In this document: positions 12,238 through 24,539 of the stretch, in pieces | How the letters are laid out: every line of letters starts with the position of its first letter | Position numbering within the stretch: the first letter of the stretch is position 1 | From: Aquatica leii | Lineage: Eukaryota > Arthropoda > Insecta > Coleoptera > Lampyridae | Length of the DNA stretch: 64,000 nucleotides | Reading direction: 5' to 3' | Assembly (NCBI GenBank): GCA_035610365.1 | Contig: CM069433.1 | Location: forward strand, 176,902,882-176,966,881 | The notes under the pieces: generated by a model | Database searches by the model: none | Told to the model about the DNA's origin: nothing | The model's input: the letters and a program-made list of their open reading frames with translations, nothing else | Translations under genes and position numbers: made by a program

Positions 12238-12900
12238 GATTGTATTGCACTGGTACTGGCAGGCATCTAAAATAAAACACTGCGTTAAGAAGATAAGAAG
12301 TAGAATGTGAGGTTATAGCTTTTTTACCTCTTCACTATTCACTCGTTAAAAATTCAAATAGTACATAGATCCTTTTATGGGTTATTGACGGTGGCACTTA
12401 GAACATAAAAATTGCCTAAACTCAAATCTCATGAAAGTCGCACTTAGACCGTTTTACATTTCCATTCTAGAATTATCAATATACGTGCAAACAATTTCGC
12501 AATACGTAATGAACAAATAGGTTTTGTATAGTTTTATATAACTACTAATAATTTTATAATTTTACAAAAGAGTAGTAGTAAATAATAGAGTAATTGCAAG
12601 GATATAATATGCTACAGAAATCTACAGCGTGTGGCTTCACAGATGATATCTTTATAGTAGCCAATACGAAAGGGAATGCGTGTATATAACGTAATAAATT
12701 TTAATGTTGGTATAGCGATAAACAATAAACCACTGAGAATGTGTAATGGAGTTACGCAGCCGCCATTTTTGACGCTTAAATCAAGGCCACGAGAACTACC
12801 ATAAAAGTATCACCATTCTGGACAAATTAACCGGATATACGGTTTATACAGCTGCAAATTCAGCTACGTGGTCTCAAACTTAGACCAAAAACAAAGAAGA
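12238..12900. other. No recognised gene
   Basis: This is AT-rich sequence. The last 100 bases may contain the untranslated leader or degraded start of the gypsy relic that follows, but no LTR was identified. Confidence 0.4.
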
Positions 12901-12913
12901 AACGTCAAGGACG

Positions 12914-14585
12914 TACTATTAAATCCACTTGATACATACTGCTATGAAAACTTCAAAAAGGAATTGATAAATCGATTATCAGTGTCGCAGTTATCGAAGC
13001 CTAAACAATTATCTGAACGAGAGGAAATCTGAGACCGTAAACTGACTCAATTTCTTCGCCACATGCGAGATCTAGCTAGTTGTGACGTACCTGACTCGTT
13101 TTTCTCTACGCTGTGGAAAAGTCGACTTCTATTATAGACGCAAAGTATTCTTGAAGCAGAATCGGTTGACAAAACAGTTAACGAGTTAGCAGTCTTAGCT
13201 GAAGCTATACATGAACAGGCATCAGTTTTTCAAGTAGCTCAAGTGAAAAGTAACGACAACTTTCAAGTAGATAGCTACGAAACGAAACCCGTCAACTTAA
13301 GGATCAACTCAACAAACGATTCCAAAGCATAACTCGTCATCGTCGTTACCGTTCATCATCACGCACCCGACGAAGCACATAACTATGTTGATACCACCAA
13401 CGTTTCCAGAAACGTGCCAAACAGTGCACCAAATCATGCGCTTACACAGTCAAAAAACTCCATGGAGGCAGCGTAGACACAGCAGCTATAACCTCAACCC
13501 CAACACAGCGCAGATCACAAGACATATACAGCATGTAACTGGTGTCGACAACATCCCTGCGGATACGCTTTCACGTGTCGAAACTATAAAAACAGTCATA
13601 GGTACATTTGTCAACTTGCAAGAAGTCGCAAATGCACAATCAAGCGACCCAGAACTTGAAGTTTTTCTACAAAACAACAAAACATCCCTCGATCTCAAGA
13701 AATGTTTCTTTCCTGAGTACGATATCCATATAGTTTGTGACAATTCCACAAAAACTATCCGATCATTCGTACCGAAGCGACTTCAAAGAAACACCATCAA
13801 TGGCATCACACATCCTGGCTGCAACGCTACGGTTCACCTCATGACAACACAATTCGTCTGGCCGCCAATAAAAAAAGATTGCAGACAATGGTGTCATGAA
13901 TGCATTGCTTGTCAAAAGAAAAAAATTAGTCGACACTCCGTTAGGACAATTTAAACGAACTTCAGCCCGTTTTCAACATGTTCACATTGGCATTGTAGGT
14001 CCTTTACCAACTTCAAAAGGAAACACCTAAGTGTCACATGTATTGATTGCTTCACGAGAAGCAATTCTAGTTCCTCACCTCACTAGCAAAATTGTTTTTG
14101 CATTTTACTCCACCTGGATATCCAGATTTGGTGTACCGCTGCAAATAACTAGTCAAAACGCATAGGTTTAAAACACTTTAGGACCACAGTTTGCCACCCG
14201 TAAGCCAATGGAATGGCTGAAAGAAGATCTAAAATCTTCTACAGCTGAACTTGTCTATGGTGAAAATCTACGCTTACCAGGAGAATTTTTCGTAATCCTA
14301 CCAGAAACCAACATTTCAGATTTTATAACATCTTTAAAACAACACTTTACAAACATTATCAATCGAACCACGCTTATAAACAAAACCACGAGTTTTTATC
14401 TTTAAAAAACTTACCGGTTGAACTCATGTTTTCATTAGAGATGACACGGTCCGAAAACCATTACAAACACCTTACACAGGTCCTTATGAAGTAATTACGA
14501 GGACAGCGAAAACCATGGTACTAAACGTAAAAAGAAAGCAATAAACAGTTCCAAAACAATACCTTCAGGATTTAAGGAAATGGTA
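12914..14585 (+). pseudogene. Ty3/gypsy LTR-retrotransposon relic (Gag and Pol remnants)
   Basis: The remnant holds, in order: a capsid-like Gag segment (about 12914-13250, with KELINRLSVSQ and FLRHMRDLASCDVPDSFF, broken by two stops); a basic, zinc-knuckle-like end of Gag (about 13300-13480); the end of the RNase H region (DNIPADTLSRVE, near 13550); the integrase zinc-binding motif (H near 13810 and C-x-x-C in CHECIACQ, about 13890-13915); fragments of the integrase core (about 13950-14180); and a C-terminal part with AELVYGENLRLPGEFF (about 14240). Protease, reverse transcriptase and most of the integrase core are deleted, and stops and frame changes are frequent. A purine run at 14783-14792 could be the polypurine tract, but neither LTR could be paired. 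Dead element. Confidence 0.88.
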
Positions 14586-15170
14586 AGAGTACAAACAATG
14601 TAATTGTAACATGTGCAATGCAGTATAATGTGCGTGTTAAACTTATTGTTTTAGATTTGACAGTTTAAGTAAGGCATCGTGACTACTATTATACACATAA
14701 ACTACTATATTGTGTAAATTAATATTTTAGGTTTTAAAGTCAAATAGTATAGGTAAAATAATTATCTTTTTATCGTTTACACTGAAAAGGGGGTAACGTA
14801 GCACGTTATCTATGCCGTTTAAGGCAGAATTCTTACCCAATATAAAATTATCTTTGGTTTTTAAGAAAGAAGACGAGAATGTTCTCTCTTTGAGTTTGGC
14901 TTTCAAGCAATGCGGATGTTTTCATGTAAAGCGATGTAACTTAAATAAATATTAGTACTATCCTTTTCAAAAGAAATTTTCCGGACATAAACAAAAACAG
15001 AAATCTATAAACCAATCTATCTACCAGTATTCTTGCACAGAGGCAAAAATTGGGTATTCACAAAAAGAAAAGGGAGGCAACACAAATGAGGCGAGTAATT
15101 AGAGCGAGAAGAATGGACAAGAGAAAAGAAATGAAGATGTAAGCAAGTAATTAGCGGCGAAGTCAACGAA
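14586..15170. other. Tail of the gypsy relic, no gene
   Basis: It includes the purine run GAAAAGGGGG at 14783-14792, the right place for a polypurine tract. The sequence after it may be a 3' LTR, but there is no upstream copy to confirm this. From 15040 the strand is strongly purine-biased. Confidence 0.4.
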
Positions 15171-15179
15171 ACAAGTAAT

Positions 15180-15410
15180 AGAAGATCAGAAACTACATAG
15201 CTTAGACATCTAGTAAGAATGGGTGAAAGAAGACGAGTAAAGTAAATCTGGGAAACAAATCCGTAGTCGATGGGACAAAAATAGGAGAAATAGGCTTACG
15301 CAAAAATAGAACGGTAACATTGAGAAGATACTGAAGAAAAAATGAAAAGACTCGAACACAGCGTAGAAAATGGCAAAAGAAAAGAAGTTTACAGCTTTAA
15401 CACCTTTGTG
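15180..15410 (+). pseudogene. C-terminal fragment of an RTE-like LINE protein
   Basis: The translation near 15205-15400 gives LVRMGERRRVK, IWETNP, then NIEKILKKK and ENGKRKE, with stops between. This follows the pattern GHVxRMxxxRxxKxIxE.P...GRPxxxW at the C-terminus of many RTE-type reverse transcriptase proteins. It is short and degraded, with no catalytic region nearby. It could also be chance similarity in purine-rich DNA. Confidence 0.35.
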
Positions 15411-17159
15411 TATAAAAGAAAAGATTTTTTTATTATTGTAAGTTTTTATCTTCGGGAACCAGAAAAAGTTATAGGTTAACAAATACGAGGTATTACAACA
15501 ATGTTATGTTTTGACAAAATTTTACGTCATCGTTGTGATTTAAAGTAACTCTAGCAACTGGGCCATAGATTTACAAGAATACAGTTAGCGTGAATACTTT
15601 TTATTTTTACTTGCGCAGTGTATAAAGGTCTATATCTTTTGCCAAAAATATTGATTATTATTATTCACCTTTTAAGCTGTTACTGTATTTCAATATTGAT
15701 CTATTTGTTTCTGAGATTCAGACGTATCTGAAAATGCACGTGTGCTTCTAGTGTCGTGCCGAAGAAGGATTAGTAGCTTTTTTCGTTTAGTTTTTATACG
15801 GTTGCATTGATAAATCTGAAAAATTTTAAACGTCTGTTACTCAATCGCTTAGTTTTTTATTACAAAATCTGACATTTTAAATCTTTTTCCTAAAATCAAA
15901 AAATTTTTTCTTACCGAAAATCTTGTCAGTGGTTGAATACAATTTTTTATATAAATATCTTTAAATAGAAGAAAATTTTTGTTTATAATATTGGATAAGG
16001 AATACACTATGCCAAGTAACTTAACTTTAGTCTTAAATCGATTTTGAAGTCAAATGAATACTATGATAATGAACTTTGATCTTTTAGTCTATACGTAGAA
16101 ATTTTGTCTTAATGTCTTCTAAAGTCAAGAAGAAAAACTCTTTAGTCGTTTACATCTGATAAAGTAAATTCGGTCCTTACAAAAAATCTAATCTTTAATC
16201 TTAACATATGTGGCGGATTCGGAAAAATCGCCTTCCTGCATTTTTTCTGTTTAAAAAAATGATTTCTATTTAAGATTACTGCGATTCTCGATTGTGCTGT
16301 TGCTCGAGTTCAGTATTAAAATGTCGGGCAGACTTGAAGTTATCGTACTTTGTTATTATTTTTGTTTCTGTTTTAGATCGCTCAAAATTATATGTAAAGT
16401 TTTTGGGGCAGAATATTTTAATGTTTCTATTAATATGATTTTTATGTTGTTATACACGTAGCTTCTTGTCTCACTCAGGTCTTGTAGGCATACCATTGTT
16501 GAGACTAAAAATGTAACACTAAAATTTTGTAACGAGTTTTCGCTTTCACGCCAAGTTATTAATAAGTAAGAATCTGGTATTTTATATAGAAAATTGTCGG
16601 TACGTGTCATTAATAAAATTTATTTTATATGATAAAATTACTTAGGTCTAGAATCGCCGCTATCAACTCGTTTTTTAGGTACAGAAACGCCAAATTAGGA
16701 ACCAAAACCAGACAGCTCTTGATTTGAGACAATCATGAGGCCAACCAGAACTTAATCATTCCGGAGAAGAAAAGACACTGTTGTATATATAGGATTTGAG
16801 GATTGTTTTGCTAAATTGGGATTTTATGGATAAGGGTGACAGAAAAAGTAATTAACCTACAAAACTTTAGTCTCTAAAAAAGTCTGCCTCTGCTCATCTG
16901 AACCATGCCTTTCTAGAGATAATCATTTTCTGCTTTGGTGGTCGAAGATTTCATAAATTATTCTAGTTTTGCGAGGCAACTTCGATTATTAAGTCATTTT
17001 CCACTGACTAACACTACAGGCTCACTCCCTACCAGTAGAGATAACTGTGAACTTAAGTGGCTTAGATACTTCAGTTATGTATTTGCTTATTAAGAAACGT
17101 GTTTCGGTCTCCTGTACCTATACACGGTCCTCGAGTCTACCTTTTCGTTAGAATGTGTC
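15411..17159. other. No recognised gene
   Basis: This is AT-rich DNA with short open frames only. The stretch 16640-17160 is less AT-rich and may be degraded LINE sequence that continues the next feature, but no motif could be read. Confidence 0.35.
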
Positions 17160-17640
17160 GCTGTGTGCCTTGTTTTTGGTTTGTTGAATCATCTCGATGT
17201 AACTCTTTGTAGCATACGACCATGTTGATGAAACCTTACTTTTAGAGTAGCACCTTGTCCATAGACACGATGCTGTTCTTCCACATTATTGGGTATAGCT
17301 TGGCCGTGACTACGGATGCTCTTGCTGCGACGTTGTGCAAATGTTTCTTCCATGACAGGCATTTGTCCAGAACGAGGCCTAAGTACTTTTCTTTGTTTTT
17401 CGACGGTATGTCGGCACTTCTCGACGTCTCGGTTTTACCCTACTGCGGCTTGTGAAGAGTGAGTGCCTTTCGTCAGGTTCGCGGCGATTCTCTAGTCCGC
17501 CTACCAACTTGACAGGTGATCTGTCACGAGCTGCAATCGATCAACGATCTGTTTTAGGGATCTCGAAGTCGATAGTCGTCTAATTCGCAGATGAAGGCTG
17601 CCATTGTTAGGATGTTTATCTCCTCGACGTTGTGTTTGCT
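17160..17640 (-). pseudogene. Jockey-type LINE reverse transcriptase, thumb-region fragment
   Basis: On the minus strand the fragment reads DRLQLVTDHLSSW and RIAANLTK, then after a frame change KYLGLVLDKCLSWKKHLHNV and SVVTAKLYPIMW. This is the region just after the catalytic FADD box in Jockey/CR1-type LINEs, where (V/K)YLG-x-x-LD and the following W are conserved. Several stops and shifts are present. The catalytic box, the endonuclease and the C-terminus are missing. Confidence 0.7.
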
Positions 17641-20390
17641 ACAAACTCTATTCTTGAATAAGTGATAAAATTGCACACTTGTGTTTTGTCTTTTATTATA
17701 ATGCGTTTAAACAGTTTAGTCCCTAGGTACTTTATTTTACAAATTCTTCGCATTTGTCTAATTTGACAGTTTTGGAGCAAGTTTAGCTGCGGTTCATTCG
17801 ATATATAAAACTGGTTGATATGACTTTTATGAAAATAACAATTATCAATTAGTAATTTTTTGTCTACTCGAGTTCGTGTTGCTTTACGTTTACTTTTCAA
17901 ATTTTTAAAAACAGTTAACAAACGACTTAAATCTGTTTGTAAAAAAAATTCTATTCGGGTGATTATTTGATAACAACAAAAAATAGTTTCAATTGGTTAA
18001 GTTCAATCAACTATATTCTTCATTTGTGATTTAGAACCGGTTAGAATAATCAGCTACTAGCTGGACCTCGTAAAGTTTATTATTATTATTATATATTGTA
18101 AAACGACCGTGACCCTCACTTGAAAGATTTTGTTTTATCGAAATTTTATAATAAACTTTACATAATATACTTACATTATATTATCGTTTAATTTGTGACT
18201 ATAAAGAATGTACAACTGAAAGCTTACTATTATTCTGGAAACGTTTTTTTTTAATAGATGGCATGAAAGTCATCGTAAATTTAAACTTTTCGAGTATAGA
18301 TTAGTCTCGTTAAATATGGTTGAATTCGGTCTGTTTCACTGGTAAGTTAAATACAAAATGGAATTATTACGACATGAACGCCTTAGCAATTTCGTGCTCT
18401 AATTCATTAACATTTCTAAGTTTTTTATACCAAATAACAAAAAAAGTAATTACAATGTATGAGTCATACGATATTTAGACAATGCTTTGTGATTCAAAAC
18501 TTACAAGGTTTTTAAATACCTTCGTTTCTGTGAAATACTTTCACTATAAATGTTACAATGAAAACATATTCTTATCTTACCCTTAACAGTAAAAGGAAAT
18601 TATTTAACATTTAATTACTACGATATCCTTTATTATGCAACATCCCGCGTTTTATTTACTTTTTTCTAATGATGCATAGGATAAAGTAAAACGAAACAAC
18701 TAACACAAAACGGATTTTAATCATTTATGTTACGGCATTTTGTAGATAAATCTAATAATGAAGACGTAATAACATTACATAAATAAAGTATGTAGTACAT
18801 AATGTTTATGTTTTTGTCATTTTAACCTACTTTTAATTTTAATTTTTTTTTGTTTTTAGACATTCAAAATGTTAATAAAGTCATTTGTTTACAAGTTATT
18901 GTGTGATTATTTATGTATAATAAGCTTAATTGAATACTTGTTTCCGCGTGAACAAACAAAATGTGTTTTTATTATCTGTGAATGTTAAACGCTACTGCTA
19001 CTAAATTATTCCATGGGTTATCTTATTTGTAATTCAAATTAAAATTATTTGATTTGCGAATAAATTAATCAAGCCTATTAATTAAACAAATCTTATACTA
19101 ATAATTTATGTTTAAGTACATTTACAGATTTAAATAACACATTATTGTAATATATTTATGTTAATTATGAAAATTAGTTGACAGCAAATTGAAAATCATT
19201 CTGTTTCTTTTTATAAACAATTTTTTTTATTAAAATCTCGTAATTAGAAGGTTGCCATTTTGATTATTCCGTTTCCATGTTTCTATTTTTAAACACATTG
19301 TTTTTCATTATTTTTTTATTGTAATTCAGTTATTTGTAATACTAAAATATAATAACACTATTAAAAGACAAATGTTATTTAATTCTTGTTTTGTTTTAAA
19401 ATTTTTATTGTTTTGTAACTGTAGGTAACTGGAAATGTAAAAATTATACTTCAATCAAAATTAAATTATAACAAAAACGTATAAAATTTGTTGCAACCTA
19501 TTTTTTCCTGTCAAATGCAAAATTTTTTAAATTATATTTACACAAAAACACTTAAAAATGTCTCTGATTGCAAAATAATAAAATTACACAAAAAATTCTA
19601 CTAATGTTAAAAAAAATAAAAGTTTTGAAATTATTTCATTTTTGACATAGAAATTATTGAAAAGTAAAGAAAGTATGCAATTTTTTTTAATTAATACACA
19701 AACTTAATTTACATGGAATGACATATAAAACACAGACTAACTTTAAATATAATTTTCAATGCAATAGCAACTTGCAAGGTTTGTTTTCGTTTATATTTTG
19801 AGGTTGGTAATTCTTGGATTTGAAATGTACTTGTAACAGGTCTCTTGAAAAAAAATACTCATGTTTTACAAGTCTACGTGATTACTTTACATAGGTGTGT
19901 TCTTAGTTATATCTATTTATATTCCACACGTAATTTACATTCCGTTTTATGTACTGTTTCAATGGTGTTGAATGAAAGTATTCTTAAAAAAATACGATTT
20001 TCTGTACGGAATATAAATATTGTATAAAATTATACTGTATTGTAAACAACACTTTAATTATTATTATCTTTTGTGATTTATAACTAACAGTTAAATGTCT
20101 GAGTGCACATAATAAACATATATCGAAATTCAATAACAGTCTTCTAATTGAGTTCCTAAAAATTTTTATTCGTTTTACATAACTTAATTAACGTATTGTA
20201 AGATATGAAACATTGTAAGTTATGAAATTAGAAAACAAGGTTAGATACCTATATATATAATATAGGTCCTACGAATTTATTTTCTACTACTATGTACTAA
20301 CAATAATTAAAAACAAACGAAAAAAAGATATCGAAATGTGTAATTTTATTTATCCTTTTAGAAATCAATTTATTGATCTTTATCGCTTTC
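17641..20390. other. No recognised gene; very AT-rich
   Basis: This stretch is especially AT-rich, with homopolymer runs and a small TTA repeat near 18080-18093. An open frame at 17616-17921 on the minus strand has no recognised relative. Confidence 0.4.
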
Positions 20391-20399
20391 AGAAATTTC

Positions 20400-21477
20400 A
20401 GTTGTTGTGGTGGTTAATTTTTGCCAAAATTTCTACTTGTGGAGTGACATCAAATGTAGTTAGTTTTTCTAAAATTTTAGATTTTCTGTCGGTTGCAATT
20501 CCGTGATTCTCTTTTCTCGAATTCGGTTTTTCTAACAATAATTCGCCTTGTATTAAATGTTTTTTTTGCGATGACATTTAGTTCTTGAAATTTGTGAGAA
20601 TTGCTGATATATCTATAAGAAAACATTTTGGATCCTCTTCTGCTCTCTACTTCGCCGAAGCTTTTAAGTCGAGGTAGGTACTTCGGTTTTTTTTATTTGA
20701 TACAAGGACGTGAAATCTGGCCACATAAGAAAATCGCTAAACTTCATTTCCTTAACTTCACCGCTGCCAACGCTTTTGACGGTGCTAACAAAATCTTGAA
20801 AATCGTGTTATCTTATTTTTTCTTCGTATTGCACTTTCTATTTGGTGCTGCCAACTGTCTGGTGACATAAATGTATGTCCAAACTCAAAATATTCTTTTG
20901 TAATTTTTTCGATAGCAGTCTTGTTCGTTAACCATATAAATTAGAAAACCAAAAACCAGTTTTTATTTTGAGCACTGCAATTGTTAACCCAAAGTGTTAA
21001 GTTTTTTTGCATCTCGGTAATTGACAAAAAAAGCATAATAAGCACTTATCAGGTCTTTTTTGTTTTGTCCTAAAATCCCTCCGTACCGTGTAGTAGCGAA
21101 TTGTTGGCAGACGTTTTTCCTACTACCGTCATTCGATTTTAGAAAATACTTGATGCTTTTTTCTTTTTGTTGTAAACTAGAATCATTTCGTCTTTTTATC
21201 ACGCTCATTTTTATGTGATTATCAATGAAGAAATGTTTTTTACAAATGTTTACGTTCCAGAACTTATTTTTCTTTCTTGACTTTTTTTAGTTACTGACAA
21301 ATCTAAAAAGAACGCATAGTCTGCAGCAAGAGACGAAATTTCTTGATTGGAATTTTCTTCAATTGATTGTGCAATTTGAATAAAATGTTCCAAAGTCACT
21401 AAGTCTTCATCTGAAATTTGAACTTCATTTGTGTCCAACTCTTTAAGATTGTTGTCAACAAAAACTCTGTTCAACAT
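20400..21477 (-). pseudogene. Second DUF7869-like relic
   Basis: On the minus strand the first segment (21477-21250) is acidic and unrecognised. The second (21208-20984) has KSIKYFLKSNDGSRKNVCQQ, like the block before the domain in this family. The third (about 20990-20690) has NCSAQNKNWFL, NKTAIEKI and then YFEFGHTFMSPDSWQHQIE, the clear DUF7869-type core with its GHTxMxxDSxHxxxE pattern. Stops and frame changes separate the parts. It is better preserved in the core than the copy at 11341-12237 and belongs to a different subgroup. Function unknown; probably dispersed by a mobile element. Confidence 0.65.
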
Positions 21478-22142
21478 GACCGACTTTCTAGTAGTTATCG
21501 ATTAATATTATTTGAAACTGCCATTTGAACCAGAGCTTTTCCTCTAACAAACATTTTACGCAACTAAATTCAAACAATTAATACTTTTGACATAAAATGT
21601 TTTGTAAAAACTTACTTCGGTATCCAAAAATACAGAAAACAATAAAACGAGAAAAACTATTAATTATTTATATAAAAATACATGAACGCTAATTAAGGGT
21701 GCCAACTGATGAGCACTGACAATGTTCTGCATAAAAATAATAAAACCGTAATAAATAGAAATAAATGAAAAACCGTTTAAGCAATCAATCACTCATTTGC
21801 ATCAATTTCATCCCTTAGTATCCCATAAAAGATGTAAAATATCGTATGAGACAAATGTGGGCAGACCATTGCTAAGCGAGACCAGCGTATCAACAGTCTA
21901 AGATATACGTTCAGGGATCACTGCAATGCAGAATCCAAAGCGAAAATAACGTATCTGCCACATACGTTGGTTTCGGTTAGTAATATGAAGCTTCAAACTA
22001 ACTCATACACGGTTTGAAACATTAAAGAAGAAAATACGATATTTTTGACTAATATAACGTACGTTCAAAATGGTTATGTTGCGATACGTTTTTTTAAATG
22101 CTTTTTTTAATATATAAAATAAGTCAAAATTTATTATTATTA
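21478..22142. other. No recognised gene
   Basis: No motif, repeat or RNA gene was recognised. It ends at the TA (22141-22142) that flanks the next element. Confidence 0.45.
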
Positions 22143-23217
22143 CACTGTGCAACAAAATTAACGCACAACCAAAAATTTACCTTAAATTTAAAGCAATGTG
22201 TTTTTGTCAGTTTTTGTTCGATTTTATTTATTTATTTTTTAAATTGTAGCCTGTTTTCTTGAGAATATCACTGCCTTAGTGGTTTCAACTACAAATGTCA
22301 TTTTCATATGATACCGGGTGTTTTAAAAATACCATTTTTTTTCCAAATTTTGAAGCATCCTGTGGGATATACTGATTACAGCAAGTCATTGCGAATTTAG
22401 GCAAATTAAAGCCTCAAGTTTCCTTTACATTTTGTTTTTTTAATCATTTATTTATCTTTGTTTCTTCATGAGATATACCCTTTTAAAATATCATGTGCTT
22501 TTTTTACGGTAAAATGCATTTGACTTGAAAGTTTAAACATTTAGGAGGCTATGGAAACAAAAAATTAAACGTCATAATGTGACAACTTGTGTTATCAGTT
22601 TTTTTGTTGACAATCCAACAATCTTCAGTAAATAATGGAACGGCAAAACAGAAACTTAAGTCGTGATGAATGTGTTGAGGTCGTTACATTACATGGTGAA
22701 GGGTGGAGCTTTAACCGTATAGCGCAAAGATTTGGTGTGTATCACACAACCATTTCGAGAATTGTTCGCAGATTTGCTGACACGGGAGATCATCATCATC
22801 ATTTTATTAAATTTCAAGCAATGCTTACTTGGAAAACGATAGCTAGGAAAATTCAATAAAAAACACGTTACTCTATAACACTGAATATCTCGTGAAGTAA
22901 CAAAGATAAATAAATGATTAAAAACAAAATGTAAAGGAAACTTGAGGCTTTAATTTGCCTAAATTCGCAATGACTTGCTGTAATCAGTATATCCCACAGG
23001 ATGCTTCAAAATTTGGAAAAAAAAATGGTATTTTTAAAACACCCGGTATCATATGAAAATGACATTTGTAGTTGAAACAACTAAGGCAGTGATATTCTCA
23101 AGAAAACAGGCTACAATTTAAAAAATAAATAAATAAAATCGAACAAAAACTGACAAAAACACATTGCTTTAAATTTAAGGTAAATTTTTGGTTGTGCGTT
23201 AATTTTGTTGCACAGTG
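22143..23217 (+). mobile_element. Short Tc1-like element with 334-base inverted repeats
   Basis: The left arm 22143-22476 and right arm 22885-23217 are nearly identical inverted copies. Both termini read CACTGTGCAACAAAATTAAC from outside in, and both are flanked by TA (22141-22142 and 23218-23219), the Tc1/mariner target duplication. Only about 400 bases remain between the arms, holding the DNA-binding part of a transposase (22635-22859). The arms are close to identical, which suggests a young insertion. It must be non-autonomous, because no catalytic domain is present. Confidence 0.93.
22635..22859 (+). CDS. Truncated Tc1-like transposase, DNA-binding domain only
   Basis: This is a 74-codon open frame from ATG at 22635. 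Residues about 8-50 form a Tc1-type helix-turn-helix (SRDECVEVVTLHGEGW, RIAQRFGVYHTTISRIVRRF). After DTGDHHHH the sequence no longer follows the family, which fits an internal deletion that joined the N-terminal domain to a short out-of-place tail ending in KTIARKIQ. There is no DDE catalytic domain, so it cannot transpose anything. If expressed, it could still bind the arms of related elements; that is inference. The promoter would lie in the left arm. Confidence 0.75.
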   Translation: MERQNRNLSRDECVEVVTLHGEGWSFNRIAQRFGVYHTTISRIVRRFADTGDHHHHFIKFQAMLTWKTIARKIQ

Positions 23218-23911
23218 TATTTATTATGATTTTAAATTAACAAAAATATAAAAACCGTGAAAAATTGCACATACATTGTTTTGGTTAAGCACGGCAGAGT
23301 AGACGTTCGGTAATGTAAAAACCCGATATTGGAAACATCGTGCTAGTGGAAACGGAAAATTCACACTATGGTATCAAATGGTTCTCTAGGTAACGTAAAC
23401 AGCATACACAGCTCGATAACGTAAACATCAATTTTCACATTTTTTTCTGAACTTTAATGAACATATTACTTCTGTTTATGCATCTACTTCTAATAAAATA
23501 ACTATTTAAGTGACAATATAACAATGATATTTATAGAAATTACAGAATATCGAAAACAACAAATACTTTAGAAAAGCATAAATTTAAAAGTGCAGGAATT
23601 CAAAAAACTTGCTAAAATAAATTCGCAACACCCATAAAAGCAGATGAGTAGCAATGATTCTACGTTAGTGCTTTGTTCTTCCGGTATCACGATAAATATG
23701 TAATGACAAATCTTATTATTATACAGAGTGTAAAAAAAAAAGAGTGTAAGATGTTTAAAGATGTAGTAGTATGAACCAAAATAATGTTCTTTTTTTACCT
23801 CTTTTCTTATTTTGCAAAAACTTGCATTTTATTATCAAAGTTGACTGACGTTTTGTGAAATAAACATTAAGTATTTGACTTATGTTGTCAGTGCACAAGT
23901 TTTCGTTTACT
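23218..23911. other. No recognised gene
   Basis: This is AT-rich sequence. Nothing was recognised until the transposase start at 23912. Confidence 0.4.
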
Positions 23912-24237
23912 ATGGCTGTTTACTCTAACGCAGAATTTGCCGATGCGATGCTTACCTAAACTTTTTGCAGAACAGAATGTGTGGTCTTTTGGACGACATT
24001 CCTTTAGACCAGAAGCAACAAATGTGGTTTTATCCTGATGGTGCTTCAGCTCATTTGTTAATTTCCGTTAGAGAGCATTTACACAAAACTTTTCCACGTA
24101 GAATGGTAGGAAGAGGCAAACGTATTTTATGGCCTGATTTAAACTCTCTATATTTCTTCATTTGGGAATATTTCAAAACATTAGTCTATGGTACTTCTGT
24201 AAATATCCTTGAGGATCTGCAGCTACGAATTAATTAA
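23912..24237 (+). pseudogene. Tc1/mariner-type (DUF4817-class) transposase, internally deleted
   Basis: An ATG at 23912 begins MAVYSNAEFADAML, the usual start of a common insect DDE transposase with an N-terminal DUF4817-type helix-turn-helix; a stop follows at 23957. The reading then resumes in another frame at about 23962 with LQNRMCGLLDDIPL, WFYPDGASAH (second catalytic Asp) and ILWPDLNSLYFFIWEY. In intact relatives the last block is WPPRSPDLTPLDFFLWG. Here the PRSP is lost and the third catalytic Asp is Tyr. Everything between the first 16 residues and the second Asp is deleted. Clearly dead. Confidence 0.85.
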
Positions 24238-24539
24238 AAATTCTTACAAATACTAGCCAATAAGGGATTTTAAGTAACAGTTTGAATATCTTTTAGACTA
24301 GTAGCGTCCAACTACTTAGAAACGATTTTAAGTAAAATAAATCTGCCGTCATATCCTAAATTTTCACAGTTCCACAGTTACTTTACTCATTTATTGTTGA
24401 TATTCTTATTCCTAAACATAAAAACATGAACAAACGATTATTATTAGAACAAATAAATATACAATAATTTAATAAGCAAAACAAAACTTAATTTATGCTA
24501 ATTTTATTTTATTAAACAAAATTATTAATATTTTTTAGG

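Noticed and set aside
14783-14830. Start of a 3' gypsy LTR
   Set aside because: There is a suitable purine run, but no matching 5' copy exists in the window, so no LTR was annotated.
17255-17455. Open frame on the plus strand
   Set aside because: It is the antisense shadow of the Jockey-type reverse transcriptase fragment on the minus strand.
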